The notes below the pieces were generated by a model. That model had not been told where the DNA came from. It saw only the letters and a program-made list of their open reading frames with translations, and ran no database searches. A stretch of 64,000 nt of DNA from Bin87 sp965261195 (GTDB lineage Bacteria; Chloroflexota; Dehalococcoidia; Lucifugimonadales; UBA3495): positions 2,852,001 to 2,916,000 of the forward strand of contig OZ253455.1 in NCBI GenBank assembly GCA_965261195.1, read 5' to 3'. Shown piece by piece: positions 44,875 to 53,148 of the stretch. Within the stretch, counting starts at the first letter, position 1. Each line of letters begins with the position of its first letter. Both the position numbers and the translations under genes were made by a program.

Positions 44875-45624
44875 ATGGTTCTTGAAGCGCAGTACGTCCA
44901 AGCACGAGAGATATTCGGCCGGTTCAAGGCAGGTTTGGAGGAACACCAGGATGTCTTGAGCGAGCTGCTGGCGGCATTTACACTATTGCTTGCAGAGCGT
45001 AACACGACCTACCATGAGAATCGGTTTATAGTGGGAGGAGCGGTCGAGCATATCATAGCGGCGGCAATGCGCTGCATTGGACTAAACGAAGTAGAGGCGG
45101 TGGGATTTGTGAATGACAGAGCAGATATTACTGTTGGGGGGCAAGCATTTTCCTTGAAGTCGGTATTCACTCCAGGTAGCCGTATTGCTCTAATCAATAC
45201 ACAAGGGGATGGTCAGGCTCAATGGACTGTTCCAACTATTGTGGTGCTTGCTAGTAACAGGGATAGAGGGAATAATCGTGGTATAGGCTACGCTGATCCG
45301 AGATTGCTGCCCGGCGATGCCACGACGCGTACTCGTGACCAGCTGAAACTAAAACGCCGCCCCTTGTACAATCTGTTTAGAGAGCAACGTGATTACCTAT
45401 TGAGATGCGACGTTCCGGCTAACCCCGACGTGGCTGGTGATGCCTTGCAAATGACGACAGCACTCAGCAAAAACGTAGCCAGGGATATTCTTTTCCGGAT
45501 CGTGGAGGGGCAATCACTGTTCAGCGAAGAATCATTGCAACAATTTCTGCAGCGTACCGCGCAGGGTGTCCGTATGTTCCCTCGATTGAGTCACTGCATA
45601 GAGCAGCCTAATGACGCCGGGTAA
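44875..45624 (+). CDS. Putative type II restriction endonuclease, paralogue 1
   Basis: 249 aa. Conserved with its downstream paralogue: HENRFIVGGAVEHIIAAAMR, then ITVGGQAFSLKSVFTPGSRI, ALINTQGDGQAQWTVPTIVV and RGIGYADPRLLPGDAT. The Glu-rich helix and the short strand with LKS fit a PD-(D/E)XK-like nuclease core (E...D..xxK), although the exact assignment is uncertain. It is followed by a second copy and a convergent DNA methyltransferase. A role as one subunit of a heteromeric restriction enzyme is inferred. Confidence 0.6.
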   Translation: MVLEAQYVQAREIFGRFKAGLEEHQDVLSELLAAFTLLLAERNTTYHENRFIVGGAVEHIIAAAMRCIGLNEVEAVGFVNDRADITVGGQAFSLKSVFTPGSRIALINTQGDGQAQWTVPTIVVLASNRDRGNNRGIGYADPRLLPGDATTRTRDQLKLKRRPLYNLFREQRDYLLRCDVPANPDVAGDALQMTTALSKNVARDILFRIVEGQSLFSEESLQQFLQRTAQGVRMFPRLSHCIEQPNDAG

Positions 45625-46258
45625 TGATGCGAGAGATTACGCGCCGCACCGGGATATTTACCAGCGGTTACGTGACGGCCTTGTGAACTCCCCTGACGTA
45701 CTGGACGAACTGTTGCGGGCGTTGAGTTTGCTGATTAGCGAGTACGACACCAGCATCCGGGAAAACCGCTTCATCGCCGGCGGTGCTACTGAGCGGATGC
45801 TGGCGGCGGCGATGCGGTGCGTGGGTATTGCTAATGCGCGGGCCAGAGGCTTGGATCTGTCCGATGAGGATATTGTAGTGGACGGTCACCAAATATCGGT
45901 CAAGGCGTCCTTTACCGGTGGCCGGCAAGCCATACGCTTAATCAATACGTTGGGCGATTCCAAGGCTACTTGGCGCACGGCGACTATCTTCGTATTGGCG
46001 AATCGGGGCATTGGCTACGCGGACCCGGACTTGCTGCCCAACGTGGCAAGGTCAAGCCGGGATGCAGTGATTTTGCCGCGCCCGCCGTTAGACGACCTGC
46101 ACGATAGACAACCGGAATGGCTGCTGCGATGCGACGTGCCGGCAAAATCTCAAGACGCTTCGCAACGGCGGGCTGCCAGCGAGGCAGTAGCTACGGAAAT
46201 CCTGCAACGAACCGCAGTCGGACGGGCCATGTTTCCGCAGTTACGTGGGTCTCTCTAG
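45611..46258 (+). CDS. Putative type II restriction endonuclease, paralogue 2
   Basis: 215 aa. It mirrors paralogue 1: IRENRFIAGGATERMLAAAM, EDIVVDGHQISVKASFTGGR, RLINTLGDSKATWRTATIFV and RGIGYADPDLLPNVA, then a conserved LLRCDVPAKS (compare LLRCDVPANP). Its start overlaps the end of paralogue 1 by 14 bp, and its stop overlaps that of the convergent methyltransferase by 18 bp, so the three genes are physically interlocked. Confidence 0.62.
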   Translation: MTPGNDARDYAPHRDIYQRLRDGLVNSPDVLDELLRALSLLISEYDTSIRENRFIAGGATERMLAAAMRCVGIANARARGLDLSDEDIVVDGHQISVKASFTGGRQAIRLINTLGDSKATWRTATIFVLANRGIGYADPDLLPNVARSSRDAVILPRPPLDDLHDRQPEWLLRCDVPAKSQDASQRRAASEAVATEILQRTAVGRAMFPQLRGSL

Positions 46259-47209
46259 CAACTTGCGATCAGCCGCGTCCTCGCCAGTTTTCTTGGCATT
46301 GCCATTCCGCCGATATTTTGCGGTATTGCCAGTCGAGCGGCCGAGGGGGATTTTCTCGGCGAATGACGCCGCCAGTTGTTCGGGGCGCAACCGGAGCGGT
46401 TCGTCAATGCGGGATTTGGCGTAGTCAGTATATTTTTGCTCGGTGTCGTAGCCGGCGGCGTTACGCTCTAATGCAACTGCTACTTTGGTAGTCTGGCCGG
46501 AGCCCACGAATGGGTCCAGAACTGTATCGCCTTGGTATGAATACATCTTAATAAGGCGGTAAGGAATTTCCTCCGGGAAGGGGCAAGGGTGGTCTATCAT
46601 CTTGGGCGGAACGGGGGCGATGTGCCAGATGTTGTTGGCGGTGTCCATTTTGAAAACGTCGTCGATTTCAAAGCGGCTGGCCTCTCGGTCGCCGTTGATC
46701 TGGCGGTATATTTTTTCGCCGGGCTTGCGGAACAGCAGGATGTATTCCGTCATAATGTTGGGGTAATAATAACCAGGGTAAGGCTTCTGAATGGCAGAGC
46801 CGGCACGTTTCACGCCGGCGGTGGTTTTGTGCCAGATGATGTCCTGGTGGAACTCCCAGCCTACCGTTGCCATGCGGATGGTCAAATCGAAGGGTGCCGG
46901 GATATGCTTGCCGTTCAGGAGTACGGTGCCGATGACAATGGCGCAAAAGCCGCCGGGCTTGGTAACGCGGTTAACCTCAGCAAAAATGCGGGTCAGCAGG
47001 TCCAGGTATTCGTTGTAATCGCCGAACCCTTCGCTGTACTGCCGAGTGCGATACCACTCGCCAGCGTCGCCGCTAGCGTGGACATCATAGTCAATGGCGT
47101 TCCAATACGGCGGTGAGGTTACCGTGAGCGCAACCGAATCGGCTGCCAACTCCGGCATCCGCTCGCTGCTGTGGCAGTAGAATTGTGGTATGTTCGTTAT
47201 GGCTGTCAT
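46241..47209 (-). CDS. Site-specific DNA methyltransferase (beta-class, TSPPY type)
   Basis: 322 aa. Catalytic motif IV comes first (TVTSPPYWNAIDYD, residues about 30-43; a Ser-Pro-Pro-Tyr form common in N4-cytosine enzymes). The SAM-binding motif I comes near the C-terminus (GDTVLDPFVGSGQTTKVAVA), the beta-class order. A central segment reads QDIIWHKTTAGVKRAGSAIQ. The basic C-terminal tail (TAKYRRNGNAKKTGED) is extra. Together with the two convergent endonuclease-like genes it forms a restriction-modification locus. Confidence 0.88.
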   Translation of the reverse strand: MTAITNIPQFYCHSSERMPELAADSVALTVTSPPYWNAIDYDVHASGDAGEWYRTRQYSEGFGDYNEYLDLLTRIFAEVNRVTKPGGFCAIVIGTVLLNGKHIPAPFDLTIRMATVGWEFHQDIIWHKTTAGVKRAGSAIQKPYPGYYYPNIMTEYILLFRKPGEKIYRQINGDREASRFEIDDVFKMDTANNIWHIAPVPPKMIDHPCPFPEEIPYRLIKMYSYQGDTVLDPFVGSGQTTKVAVALERNAAGYDTEQKYTDYAKSRIDEPLRLRPEQLAASFAEKIPLGRSTGNTAKYRRNGNAKKTGEDAADRKLLERPT

Positions 47210-47236
47210 TGTTGATTAGCGGGCTTGTTCAACGCT

Positions 47237-47668
47237 TTAAGCCTGCCGGTCTTTCCAAGTTTCGACTTCAATGATTTCAACGATGGCGTTCAAGAGCCGG
47301 GATAGAGCATCTGCAAAGTCATTGGCGTCGGTCTCCAACCTTTCGGAGCCCATTTCGCAGAGTTTGATATGTTTAGCGGCTCGCAGGCGGTAGGATCTGT
47401 GTACTTTCAGCCACAGTTTAATCTGGTCAACGTCCAGGGTTTGCTCGTCGTGAATTTTGTGCCGGCCTAATTGACGAGCGGTTTCTCCACCATCGGTAAG
47501 AACCGGGCCGTAGAATGTGTCAACGATGTAGAGGTTTATCGGATCGCCGTTGGGGTAGCTCAACTTGGTCAGGAAAACGCGGTTTCCCGTTTCCTGGTCA
47601 AGCGCTATTTCGTAGCGTTGGGACGTCAACTGCTGGGTTGCTTGAGCAATGCTCTCTTGCCGTGGCAT
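47237..47668 (-). CDS. DUF1828-type protein upstream of the methyltransferase
   Basis: 143 aa from the ATG at 47668 (AAGGAGA upstream). The central DGG-containing part, NLYIVDTFYGPVLTDGGETA then RQLGRHKI, fits DUF1828. The C-terminal half is helical (ERLETDANDFADALSRLLNA). Proteins of this type are often found beside restriction-modification or phage genes and may regulate or modulate nuclease activity. Same strand as the methyltransferase, 27 bp upstream. Confidence 0.6.
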   Translation of the reverse strand: MPRQESIAQATQQLTSQRYEIALDQETGNRVFLTKLSYPNGDPINLYIVDTFYGPVLTDGGETARQLGRHKIHDEQTLDVDQIKLWLKVHRSYRLRAAKHIKLCEMGSERLETDANDFADALSRLLNAIVEIIEVETWKDRQA

Positions 47669-47870
47669 AGCGCGGGTTCTCCTTGTGGCGATAATTTGCA
47701 ACTAAAATTAGCACAAAAGTTCCCTGTCTGTACCAACGACAGCGTCACCAATATTCGGGCAACATATTAACTGGATACTAGGCGGATTGATAGCATATTT
47801 TTTCATAATTCCACCACTATAGCAGTGAGCCAGTTGCTTATAATTCCGCATTCTTGCCGGGTACGCTACA

Positions 47871-49535
47871 ATGCCGTCAACTCTTTACCCGTCGAGTAAC
47901 GATATGGCAGACAACCGTGACGATAACCCCCACACCCTCTCCGGCCTGCCTATTGGTCCGCTGTACACGCCCGATGGCCTTGCGGCATCCGGGTTCACCC
48001 CCGCTGCCGACCTGGGCGAGCCGGGTCAGTTTCCGTTTACGCGCGGCGCCTACCCCGATATGTACCGCGGGCGGCTGTGGACCCGGCGCCAGATTGCCGG
48101 TTTTGGGACGGCCAGCGCCACCAACGAACGGTATCGGTTTCTGCTGGCCCACGGCCAGACCGGGCTGAGCACCGACTTCGATCACCCGACCCTCACCGGA
48201 TACGACTCCGACCACGAGCTGGCCGAGGGCGAGGTCGGACGCCTGGGTGTCGCCATCGACACCGCCGCCGACATGGGCGAGCTCTTCGACGGCATCCCCC
48301 TGGACCAGGCCAGCGTCTCGTTGACTATCAACCACCCCGCCATCGTGCTGCTCGGTATGTTCCTGCACACCGCTGAAAAGCGCGGCACGCCCTGGCCGTC
48401 CCTGCGCGGCACTGTCCAGAACGATTCTCTCAAAGAGTTTCACGGCCAGAAAACCTTTGCGCTGCCGCCCGGCCCGGCTCTCAAGCTCACCACCGACGTG
48501 GTGGAGTTCTGCACCCAGCACGTGCCCAACTGGTACACCATCTCCATCAGCGGCTATCACACCCGCGAGGCCGGCTCCGACGCCGTGCAGGAACTGGCCT
48601 TCACCATTGCCCAGGGCATGGCCTACGTGGAATCTGCGATGCGGCGCGGCCTGCCGGTGGATGCCTTCGCCTCCCGCCTGTCCCACTTCTTCGGCGTACA
48701 CAACGATTTCTTCGAGGAGATTGCCAAGTTCCGCGCCGCCCGACGTATGTGGGCCCGTATCATGCGCGACCGCTACGGCGCAACGCGCCCGGAGTCGATG
48801 CGGATGCGCTTCCACACGCAGACCCTCGGCTCAACGCTGGTGCGCCAGGACCCGCTGAACAACATCCTGCGCGGCGGATTGCAGGCGCTGGCCGCGGTGC
48901 TGGGCGGAACCCAGTCGCTGCACGTCAGCGGCTACGACGAGGCCTACGACATCCCGTCGGAAGAGGCCATGCGTATCTCCCTGGCCACCCAGATGGTTCT
49001 GGCCAACGAAAGCGGGGTCGCCGCCACGCCCGACCCCCTGGGCGGCGCTCCGTATCTGGAAACCCTGACCAGCCAGCTGGAGGAGGCGGCCAACGCTTAT
49101 ATCGAGCGCATCGACGAGATGGGCAACGGCAGTATGCTGGATGGAATGCTGGAGGCCGTATCCAACGGTTACATCGAGAGTGAGATTGCCCAGGCGTCCT
49201 ACCGCTACCAGCAGCGGGTGGAATCCGGCGACTACACCATCGTCGGCGTCAACGACGAATACCGGGAAGACGCCACCTCTGCCGGCTCTCTGGAGCTGTT
49301 CGAGTTCGACCAGGGAGAGGAAGACCGCCAGATTGCGCGACTCCACGACGTGCGCCGCTCCCGCAGCGAGGCCGATGCTGCCGACGCGCTGCGTCAAATC
49401 GTGAAGTCCGCCCGCGACGATGCCAACCTGCTGCCGGCCATCATCCCCGCGGCGGCGGCGGGAGTTACGGAGGGCGAGATCATGGGCGCGCTCCGCGACG
49501 AGTGGGGCGAGTACGTGGACCCGGGGGTGTTTTAG
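47871..49535 (+). CDS. hcmA: 2-hydroxyisobutyryl-CoA mutase-like large subunit (methylmalonyl-CoA mutase family)
   Basis: 554 aa (a start at ATG 47904 is equally possible). It is the substrate-binding TIM barrel of the acyl-CoA mutase family, with no B12 domain; that is a separate gene at 50318. Key residues: RQIAGFG has Ile75 where methylmalonyl-CoA mutase has Tyr (RQYAGF), and STDFDHPT has Asp102 where it has Ala (VAFDLPT). The spacing of 27 residues equals that between Ile90 and Asp117 of characterised 2-hydroxyisobutyryl-CoA mutase. The conserved SISGYHTREAG and GGTQSLHVSGYDEA segments are present. Radical rearrangement of 2-hydroxyisobutyryl-CoA and 3-hydroxybutyryl-CoA is therefore the best guess. 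Confidence 0.82.
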   Translation: MPSTLYPSSNDMADNRDDNPHTLSGLPIGPLYTPDGLAASGFTPAADLGEPGQFPFTRGAYPDMYRGRLWTRRQIAGFGTASATNERYRFLLAHGQTGLSTDFDHPTLTGYDSDHELAEGEVGRLGVAIDTAADMGELFDGIPLDQASVSLTINHPAIVLLGMFLHTAEKRGTPWPSLRGTVQNDSLKEFHGQKTFALPPGPALKLTTDVVEFCTQHVPNWYTISISGYHTREAGSDAVQELAFTIAQGMAYVESAMRRGLPVDAFASRLSHFFGVHNDFFEEIAKFRAARRMWARIMRDRYGATRPESMRMRFHTQTLGSTLVRQDPLNNILRGGLQALAAVLGGTQSLHVSGYDEAYDIPSEEAMRISLATQMVLANESGVAATPDPLGGAPYLETLTSQLEEAANAYIERIDEMGNGSMLDGMLEAVSNGYIESEIAQASYRYQQRVESGDYTIVGVNDEYREDATSAGSLELFEFDQGEEDRQIARLHDVRRSRSEADAADALRQIVKSARDDANLLPAIIPAAAAGVTEGEIMGALRDEWGEYVDPGVF

Positions 49536-49601
49536 ACGAGCAGTCCGGATTGGGGTATAGTTGTACTGAGTTCCCGGTTGAGATTTCACAGGGATAATGC
49601 C

Positions 49602-49808
49602 ATGAAGGACCCGCTCGTCGTTTTCGTTACTGCCTTCAGCTCAGCATTCTTCGCTTTTAGCTGGTTTGTCGTCGTCGGATACTGGCTGGGTTTCCTCGGC
49701 TCTGACCGCTTGGTTGTCTTGACCGAACTCTTGCGCTTGGCGTATGCCGGTGCCGGATTATCTGTGATATTCCTCTCGGCGGCAATTGCCGTCAAGCTAC
49801 GCCGATGA
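49602..49808 (+). CDS. Two-helix membrane microprotein
   Basis: 68 aa from the ATG at 49602 (CACAGGGA upstream). Two hydrophobic helices: VVFVTAFSSAFFAFSWFVVV and LAYAGAGLSVIFLSAAIAV, separated by a short loop with charged residues. Its stop overlaps the start of the next microprotein (ATGA). No family recognised. It lies between the two mutase subunit genes. Confidence 0.6.
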   Translation: MKDPLVVFVTAFSSAFFAFSWFVVVGYWLGFLGSDRLVVLTELLRLAYAGAGLSVIFLSAAIAVKLRR

Positions 49809-49978
49809 GGAGAATATTTGGCGATTTGGGTACAATGTGCCTGGGTATAACGGCAATCCTGATTGCCAGCGTGGTAATCAGCATCGGGGCCTCCGAAGGC
49901 CCACAGCCAGAGCCAATTATAGGGTTTGTGGTTTTGGGCGTAACCGGGGTTGTCCTGCGCGTGCTGAGCGCCGGGTGA
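49805..49978 (+). CDS. Second two-helix membrane microprotein (57 aa)
   Basis: 57 aa: MRRIFGDLGTMCLGITAILI, then ASVVISIGASEGPQPEPIIG and a second helix FVVLGVTGVVLRVL. The start overlaps the preceding stop by 4 bp and the next gene begins 4 bp after its own stop, so it sits inside a coupled translation chain. Short and unknown, but coupling and clear hydrophobic pattern make it likely real. Confidence 0.55.
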   Translation: MRRIFGDLGTMCLGITAILIASVVISIGASEGPQPEPIIGFVVLGVTGVVLRVLSAG

Positions 49979-49982
49979 TTTG

Positions 49983-50318
49983 ATGTCCACCGTTAATTTG
50001 TTCGCACAGTCCGGCAAATCTGTGTTGTCAACGCGCCCGTCAGCCCGGGCGATAGAGTCGGCGATGCGCGCCGCGTCCGGGGACGGAGCGATAACACTGG
50101 ACACCTCTGGAGTCTTGCGGATTGGCGTTTCGTTTTTTGATGAGGCGCTGTTGATTTTCGATGAAATCATCAGGGAAACTGGCAACGATGACCTACGGAT
50201 GATTTTTCAGAAAGCGCCGGGAGCGACATCCTTGAAGGAACTGGCGCCGCATCGCAGTTGTTCGCTGGTAGAATCCCCCTCAGGCGAATGGATAATCTCC
50301 CACCCCAAGTCAGCCTGA
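49983..50318 (+). CDS. STAS-like (DUF4325-type) domain protein
   Basis: 111 aa from the ATG at 49983. The central part GAITLDTSGVLRIGVSFFDE followed by ALLIFDEIIRETGNDDLRMI resembles DUF4325, a STAS-like regulatory fold (strand, conserved 'sF.de' helix start, long helix). Such domains often sit next to histidine-kinase-like or membrane components. Its TGA overlaps the ATG of the B12-binding subunit gene, so it is translationally coupled to the mutase. Confidence 0.6.
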   Translation: MSTVNLFAQSGKSVLSTRPSARAIESAMRAASGDGAITLDTSGVLRIGVSFFDEALLIFDEIIRETGNDDLRMIFQKAPGATSLKELAPHRSCSLVESPSGEWIISHPKSA

Positions 50319-50746
50319 TGACGACCTCGCACTCCGCCACTCCCCCCCGCGTCCTGCTGGCCAAGCTGGGTTTGGATGGCCATGACCGTGGTGTCAAGGT
50401 CATCGCCCGCGCCCTGCGCGATGCTGGCATGGAGGTGGTGTACCTGGGGATGCGCGTAACCGTTGACCAGGTGGCCGCCGCCGCCGCCCAGGAAGATGTG
50501 GATGTGGTGGGTATCAGCATTCTGTCCGGCGCCCATATGCGTCTGATCCCTCGCCTGGCCGATGCGTTGCAGCGCCACGGCCTCCACAGTGGCGATGCGG
50601 ATGACGGCGTGATGCTGCTGGTTGGCGGCACAATCCCCGACGGCGATGTTGAACCGTTGCGCGCCATGGGTGTCGCCGGCGTCTTTCCGGTGGGCAGTTT
50701 TACGAATCAGATGGTCGATTTCATCCGAGACAACCTGGCCCGATAG
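50318..50746 (+). CDS. hcmB: Coenzyme B12-binding mutase small subunit
   Basis: 142 aa from the ATG at 50318. The cobalamin-binding motif is complete: LGLDGHDRGVKVIARALRDA (DxHxxG, lower-axial His), GISILSGAHM (SxL) and VLLVGGTIPDGD-type GG motif (MLLVGGTIPDGD). It pairs with the large subunit at 47871-49535. Separate small subunits of this size are typical of 2-hydroxyisobutyryl- and archaeal-type mutases. Overlaps the STAS-like stop by one base. Confidence 0.9.
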   Translation: MTTSHSATPPRVLLAKLGLDGHDRGVKVIARALRDAGMEVVYLGMRVTVDQVAAAAAQEDVDVVGISILSGAHMRLIPRLADALQRHGLHSGDADDGVMLLVGGTIPDGDVEPLRAMGVAGVFPVGSFTNQMVDFIRDNLAR

Positions 50747-50752
50747 CGTCTG

Positions 50753-52150
50753 ATGCCCTGGCCGCCCCAATACGATCCGTCCTACGTTCCCCATCCTGAT
50801 GCGGAGCATTGGGACGCGCGGCTGGAAACCATGCCGCCGGATGAACGCGACGCCGTTATCCTGGAGCGATTGCGCGGGCAGGTGGCTTACGCGTGGGAGC
50901 GCAGCGGTTTCTACCGGGAGTTCTGGCAAGGCGTTCCCCTTGACCCGGCTAACATCCGCAGTCTGGACGAATTTGCTCAGCTCCCCATCCTGACCAAAGA
51001 CCACGTGCGGCAGGAGCAGGAAGACCATCCGCCCTTCGGCCGCTTCCTCTGTGTACCGCCGGAGCAGGTCTACCGACTGCACGGAACCTCCGGCACTACC
51101 GGACGGCCCACCGTCTTTGGCATCAGCCGCGGCGACTGGGAGCGCATTGGAGAAGCCCATGCGCGCATCCTCTGGGCTGCCGGCGTTCGCCCCACTGACA
51201 CCGTAATGGTGGCCGCCGTGTTCAGCCTGTACGTGGGCAGCTGGGGCGCGCTCGTGGGCGCCGAACGACTGGGCGCGGCCTGCTTTCCCTTCGGCGCTGG
51301 CGCTCCGGGCCAGACCGAACGCGCCGTGGAATGGGCCCAGCTGGTGCGGCCCACCGCGCTGTACGCCACACCGTCCTATGCCCTCTACCTGGCTGAAACT
51401 GCCCGCGAGATGGGCGTGAACCCCCGCACCGATTTTGCCTTTCGGCTGATGTTCTTCAGCGGGGAACCCGGCGCCAGCGTGCCGGCCACCCGCCAGGCCA
51501 TCGAGGATGCCTTCGGTTGCTACGTGGTGGATCAGGGCAGCATGGCCGAGATGACGCCCTGGATGACCAACGGGGGCTGCCGCCACCGGTCGCGCGGTAT
51601 GCACCTGTGGCAGGACATCGTTTACACCCAATTGGTTGACCCGGACACTCACGCCCTGGTGCCCATGGGCGGCGAAGGCGTGCCCGTCTACTCGCATCTG
51701 GAGCGTGAATCCCAGCCGATGATTCGCTACTGGTCGGGGGATATCGCCCGCTGGGAGATGGTCGATTGCCCCTGTGGACGCACCTATCCGACGTTGACGT
51801 CCGGAATCTACGGGCGCGCCGACGATATGCTGATTATACGGGGCCAGAACGTATTTCCATCCCGCATCGAAGACGTGCTGCGTTCGATAGCTGCTTTTGG
51901 CGGCGAATTCCGCCTGGTGGTGGAACGCGAACGGGGTTATCTCGACCGTCTCACCGTGCAGACCGAAGTGGCGGCATCCGTGTGGGCATCCGCCGGCGAA
52001 ACCGATCCGGCGGGACTGGACGATTTGAGGGATGCAATAGCAGCCGACCTGCGCCGCGCTCTCGGCGTCGGCGTGTCTGTGGAGTTGAAACCTGAGGGCG
52101 AGTTCGACCGCACCCAGTTCAAGGCCCGCCGCGTCATAGACCTGCGATAA
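50753..52150 (+). CDS. PaaK-type acyl-CoA ligase (candidate 2-hydroxyisobutyrate-CoA ligase)
   Basis: 465 aa, phenylacetate-CoA ligase family: YRLHGTSGTTGRPTVFGIS (P-loop), YVVDQGSMAEMTPWM, YWSGDIARWEMVDCPCGRTY and the hinge GRADDMLIIRGQNVFPSRIE. It starts 6 bp after hcmB. In the characterised 2-hydroxyisobutyrate pathway a PaaK-like ligase is encoded with the mutase, so that substrate is the best hypothesis; an aromatic acid is the alternative. Confidence 0.82.
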   Translation: MPWPPQYDPSYVPHPDAEHWDARLETMPPDERDAVILERLRGQVAYAWERSGFYREFWQGVPLDPANIRSLDEFAQLPILTKDHVRQEQEDHPPFGRFLCVPPEQVYRLHGTSGTTGRPTVFGISRGDWERIGEAHARILWAAGVRPTDTVMVAAVFSLYVGSWGALVGAERLGAACFPFGAGAPGQTERAVEWAQLVRPTALYATPSYALYLAETAREMGVNPRTDFAFRLMFFSGEPGASVPATRQAIEDAFGCYVVDQGSMAEMTPWMTNGGCRHRSRGMHLWQDIVYTQLVDPDTHALVPMGGEGVPVYSHLERESQPMIRYWSGDIARWEMVDCPCGRTYPTLTSGIYGRADDMLIIRGQNVFPSRIEDVLRSIAAFGGEFRLVVERERGYLDRLTVQTEVAASVWASAGETDPAGLDDLRDAIAADLRRALGVGVSVELKPEGEFDRTQFKARRVIDLR

Positions 52151-52174
52151 CGCCGCAGGTCCGGCTTTTCCCCT

Positions 52175-52957
52175 GTGCTGCGATACCCGCGCATCCCCGG
52201 CCCACGGGTGGACGTGGGTGAGATTATCCCCGGACTGTATCAGCGTTCCCTCCGCTCCACCAGTGCGTTTGTCGTGGTCACGTCGCCGCCAATGGCGGAC
52301 GAGTCGTCAGGCGTGCCGGGCGACCCTGGGCCATCCATAGCAATAGTAGACGCCGGTTGGCGCATCCACACCCGTCGCGTCCTCAATTACCTGGGTCAAC
52401 TGGGCCACACGCCGGACCGTGTGCAGCGGTTGATTTCCACCCACTACCACCTTGACCACATCGGCGGCATGGCCGGGTTGCAGCGGGCCACCGGCGTGCG
52501 GGTTGACGCCCACCACATCGAGGTTCCCAACCTGCGCCGGGTTGCGGGCCACCAGATCCCCAATCCGGTACAGCAGTGGTGGCTGAAACCGCTGTTGTGG
52601 CCGGCGATTGCCGCGTTGCATCCTCCCGTCATCCCGAACGTGGACCCGCTGCACGACGGCGACTTTCTGCCCCTGTTGGGCGGCACGCGTGTCGTTCACA
52701 CGCCCGGACACACCCCCGGCAGCATCAGCCTGCACTTCCCCAACGAGGGAGCGCTCATCGTGGCCGACGCGTTGCAACGACATGGCAACCGGCTGTATCT
52801 GCCGTCCCGCTTCTTTTCCAGCGATATGGATGCAGCGCGAGAATCGGTGCGCAAGCTGGCCGGGCTTGATTTTGACACCATCTGCTTCAGCCATTTCCTG
52901 CCGATGCGTCAGGGTGCGCGGGCTGCCGTGCGCTCGCTGGCCGAGTACGTGTCATAG
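52175..52957 (+). CDS. MBL-fold metallo-hydrolase
   Basis: 260 aa. The metal-binding signature STHYHLDHIGGMAGLQ is followed by HTPGHTPGSISLHFPNEGAL, IVADALQRHG and a C-terminal FSHFLPM. Role could be thioesterase- or lactonase-like; glyoxalase II-type hydrolases often accompany CoA-dependent degradation operons. It starts 25 bp after the ligase and is probably co-transcribed. The start codon is GTG. Confidence 0.82.
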   Translation: MLRYPRIPGPRVDVGEIIPGLYQRSLRSTSAFVVVTSPPMADESSGVPGDPGPSIAIVDAGWRIHTRRVLNYLGQLGHTPDRVQRLISTHYHLDHIGGMAGLQRATGVRVDAHHIEVPNLRRVAGHQIPNPVQQWWLKPLLWPAIAALHPPVIPNVDPLHDGDFLPLLGGTRVVHTPGHTPGSISLHFPNEGALIVADALQRHGNRLYLPSRFFSSDMDAARESVRKLAGLDFDTICFSHFLPMRQGARAAVRSLAEYVS

Positions 52958-53148
52958 TCGGCAATAAATCCGACTGGCCTCTTTGCACGCTGTTCGATCA
53001 TGCACACTGGTCGACCATTCGAGCATGGAATTTCCCGACGGTTGCGACGCGAGAGTTGCGACGTTCACGCGGAAATGCGATACGATAGGGACGATGCACC
53101 CTTCGATTGCCTAACCCGCCGGGGTCGCCACCCGTAGGAGATAACAAA

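Noticed and set aside
47871..49535. Plain methylmalonyl-CoA mutase assignment
   Set aside because: The diagnostic Tyr and Ala are replaced by Ile and Asp at the expected spacing.
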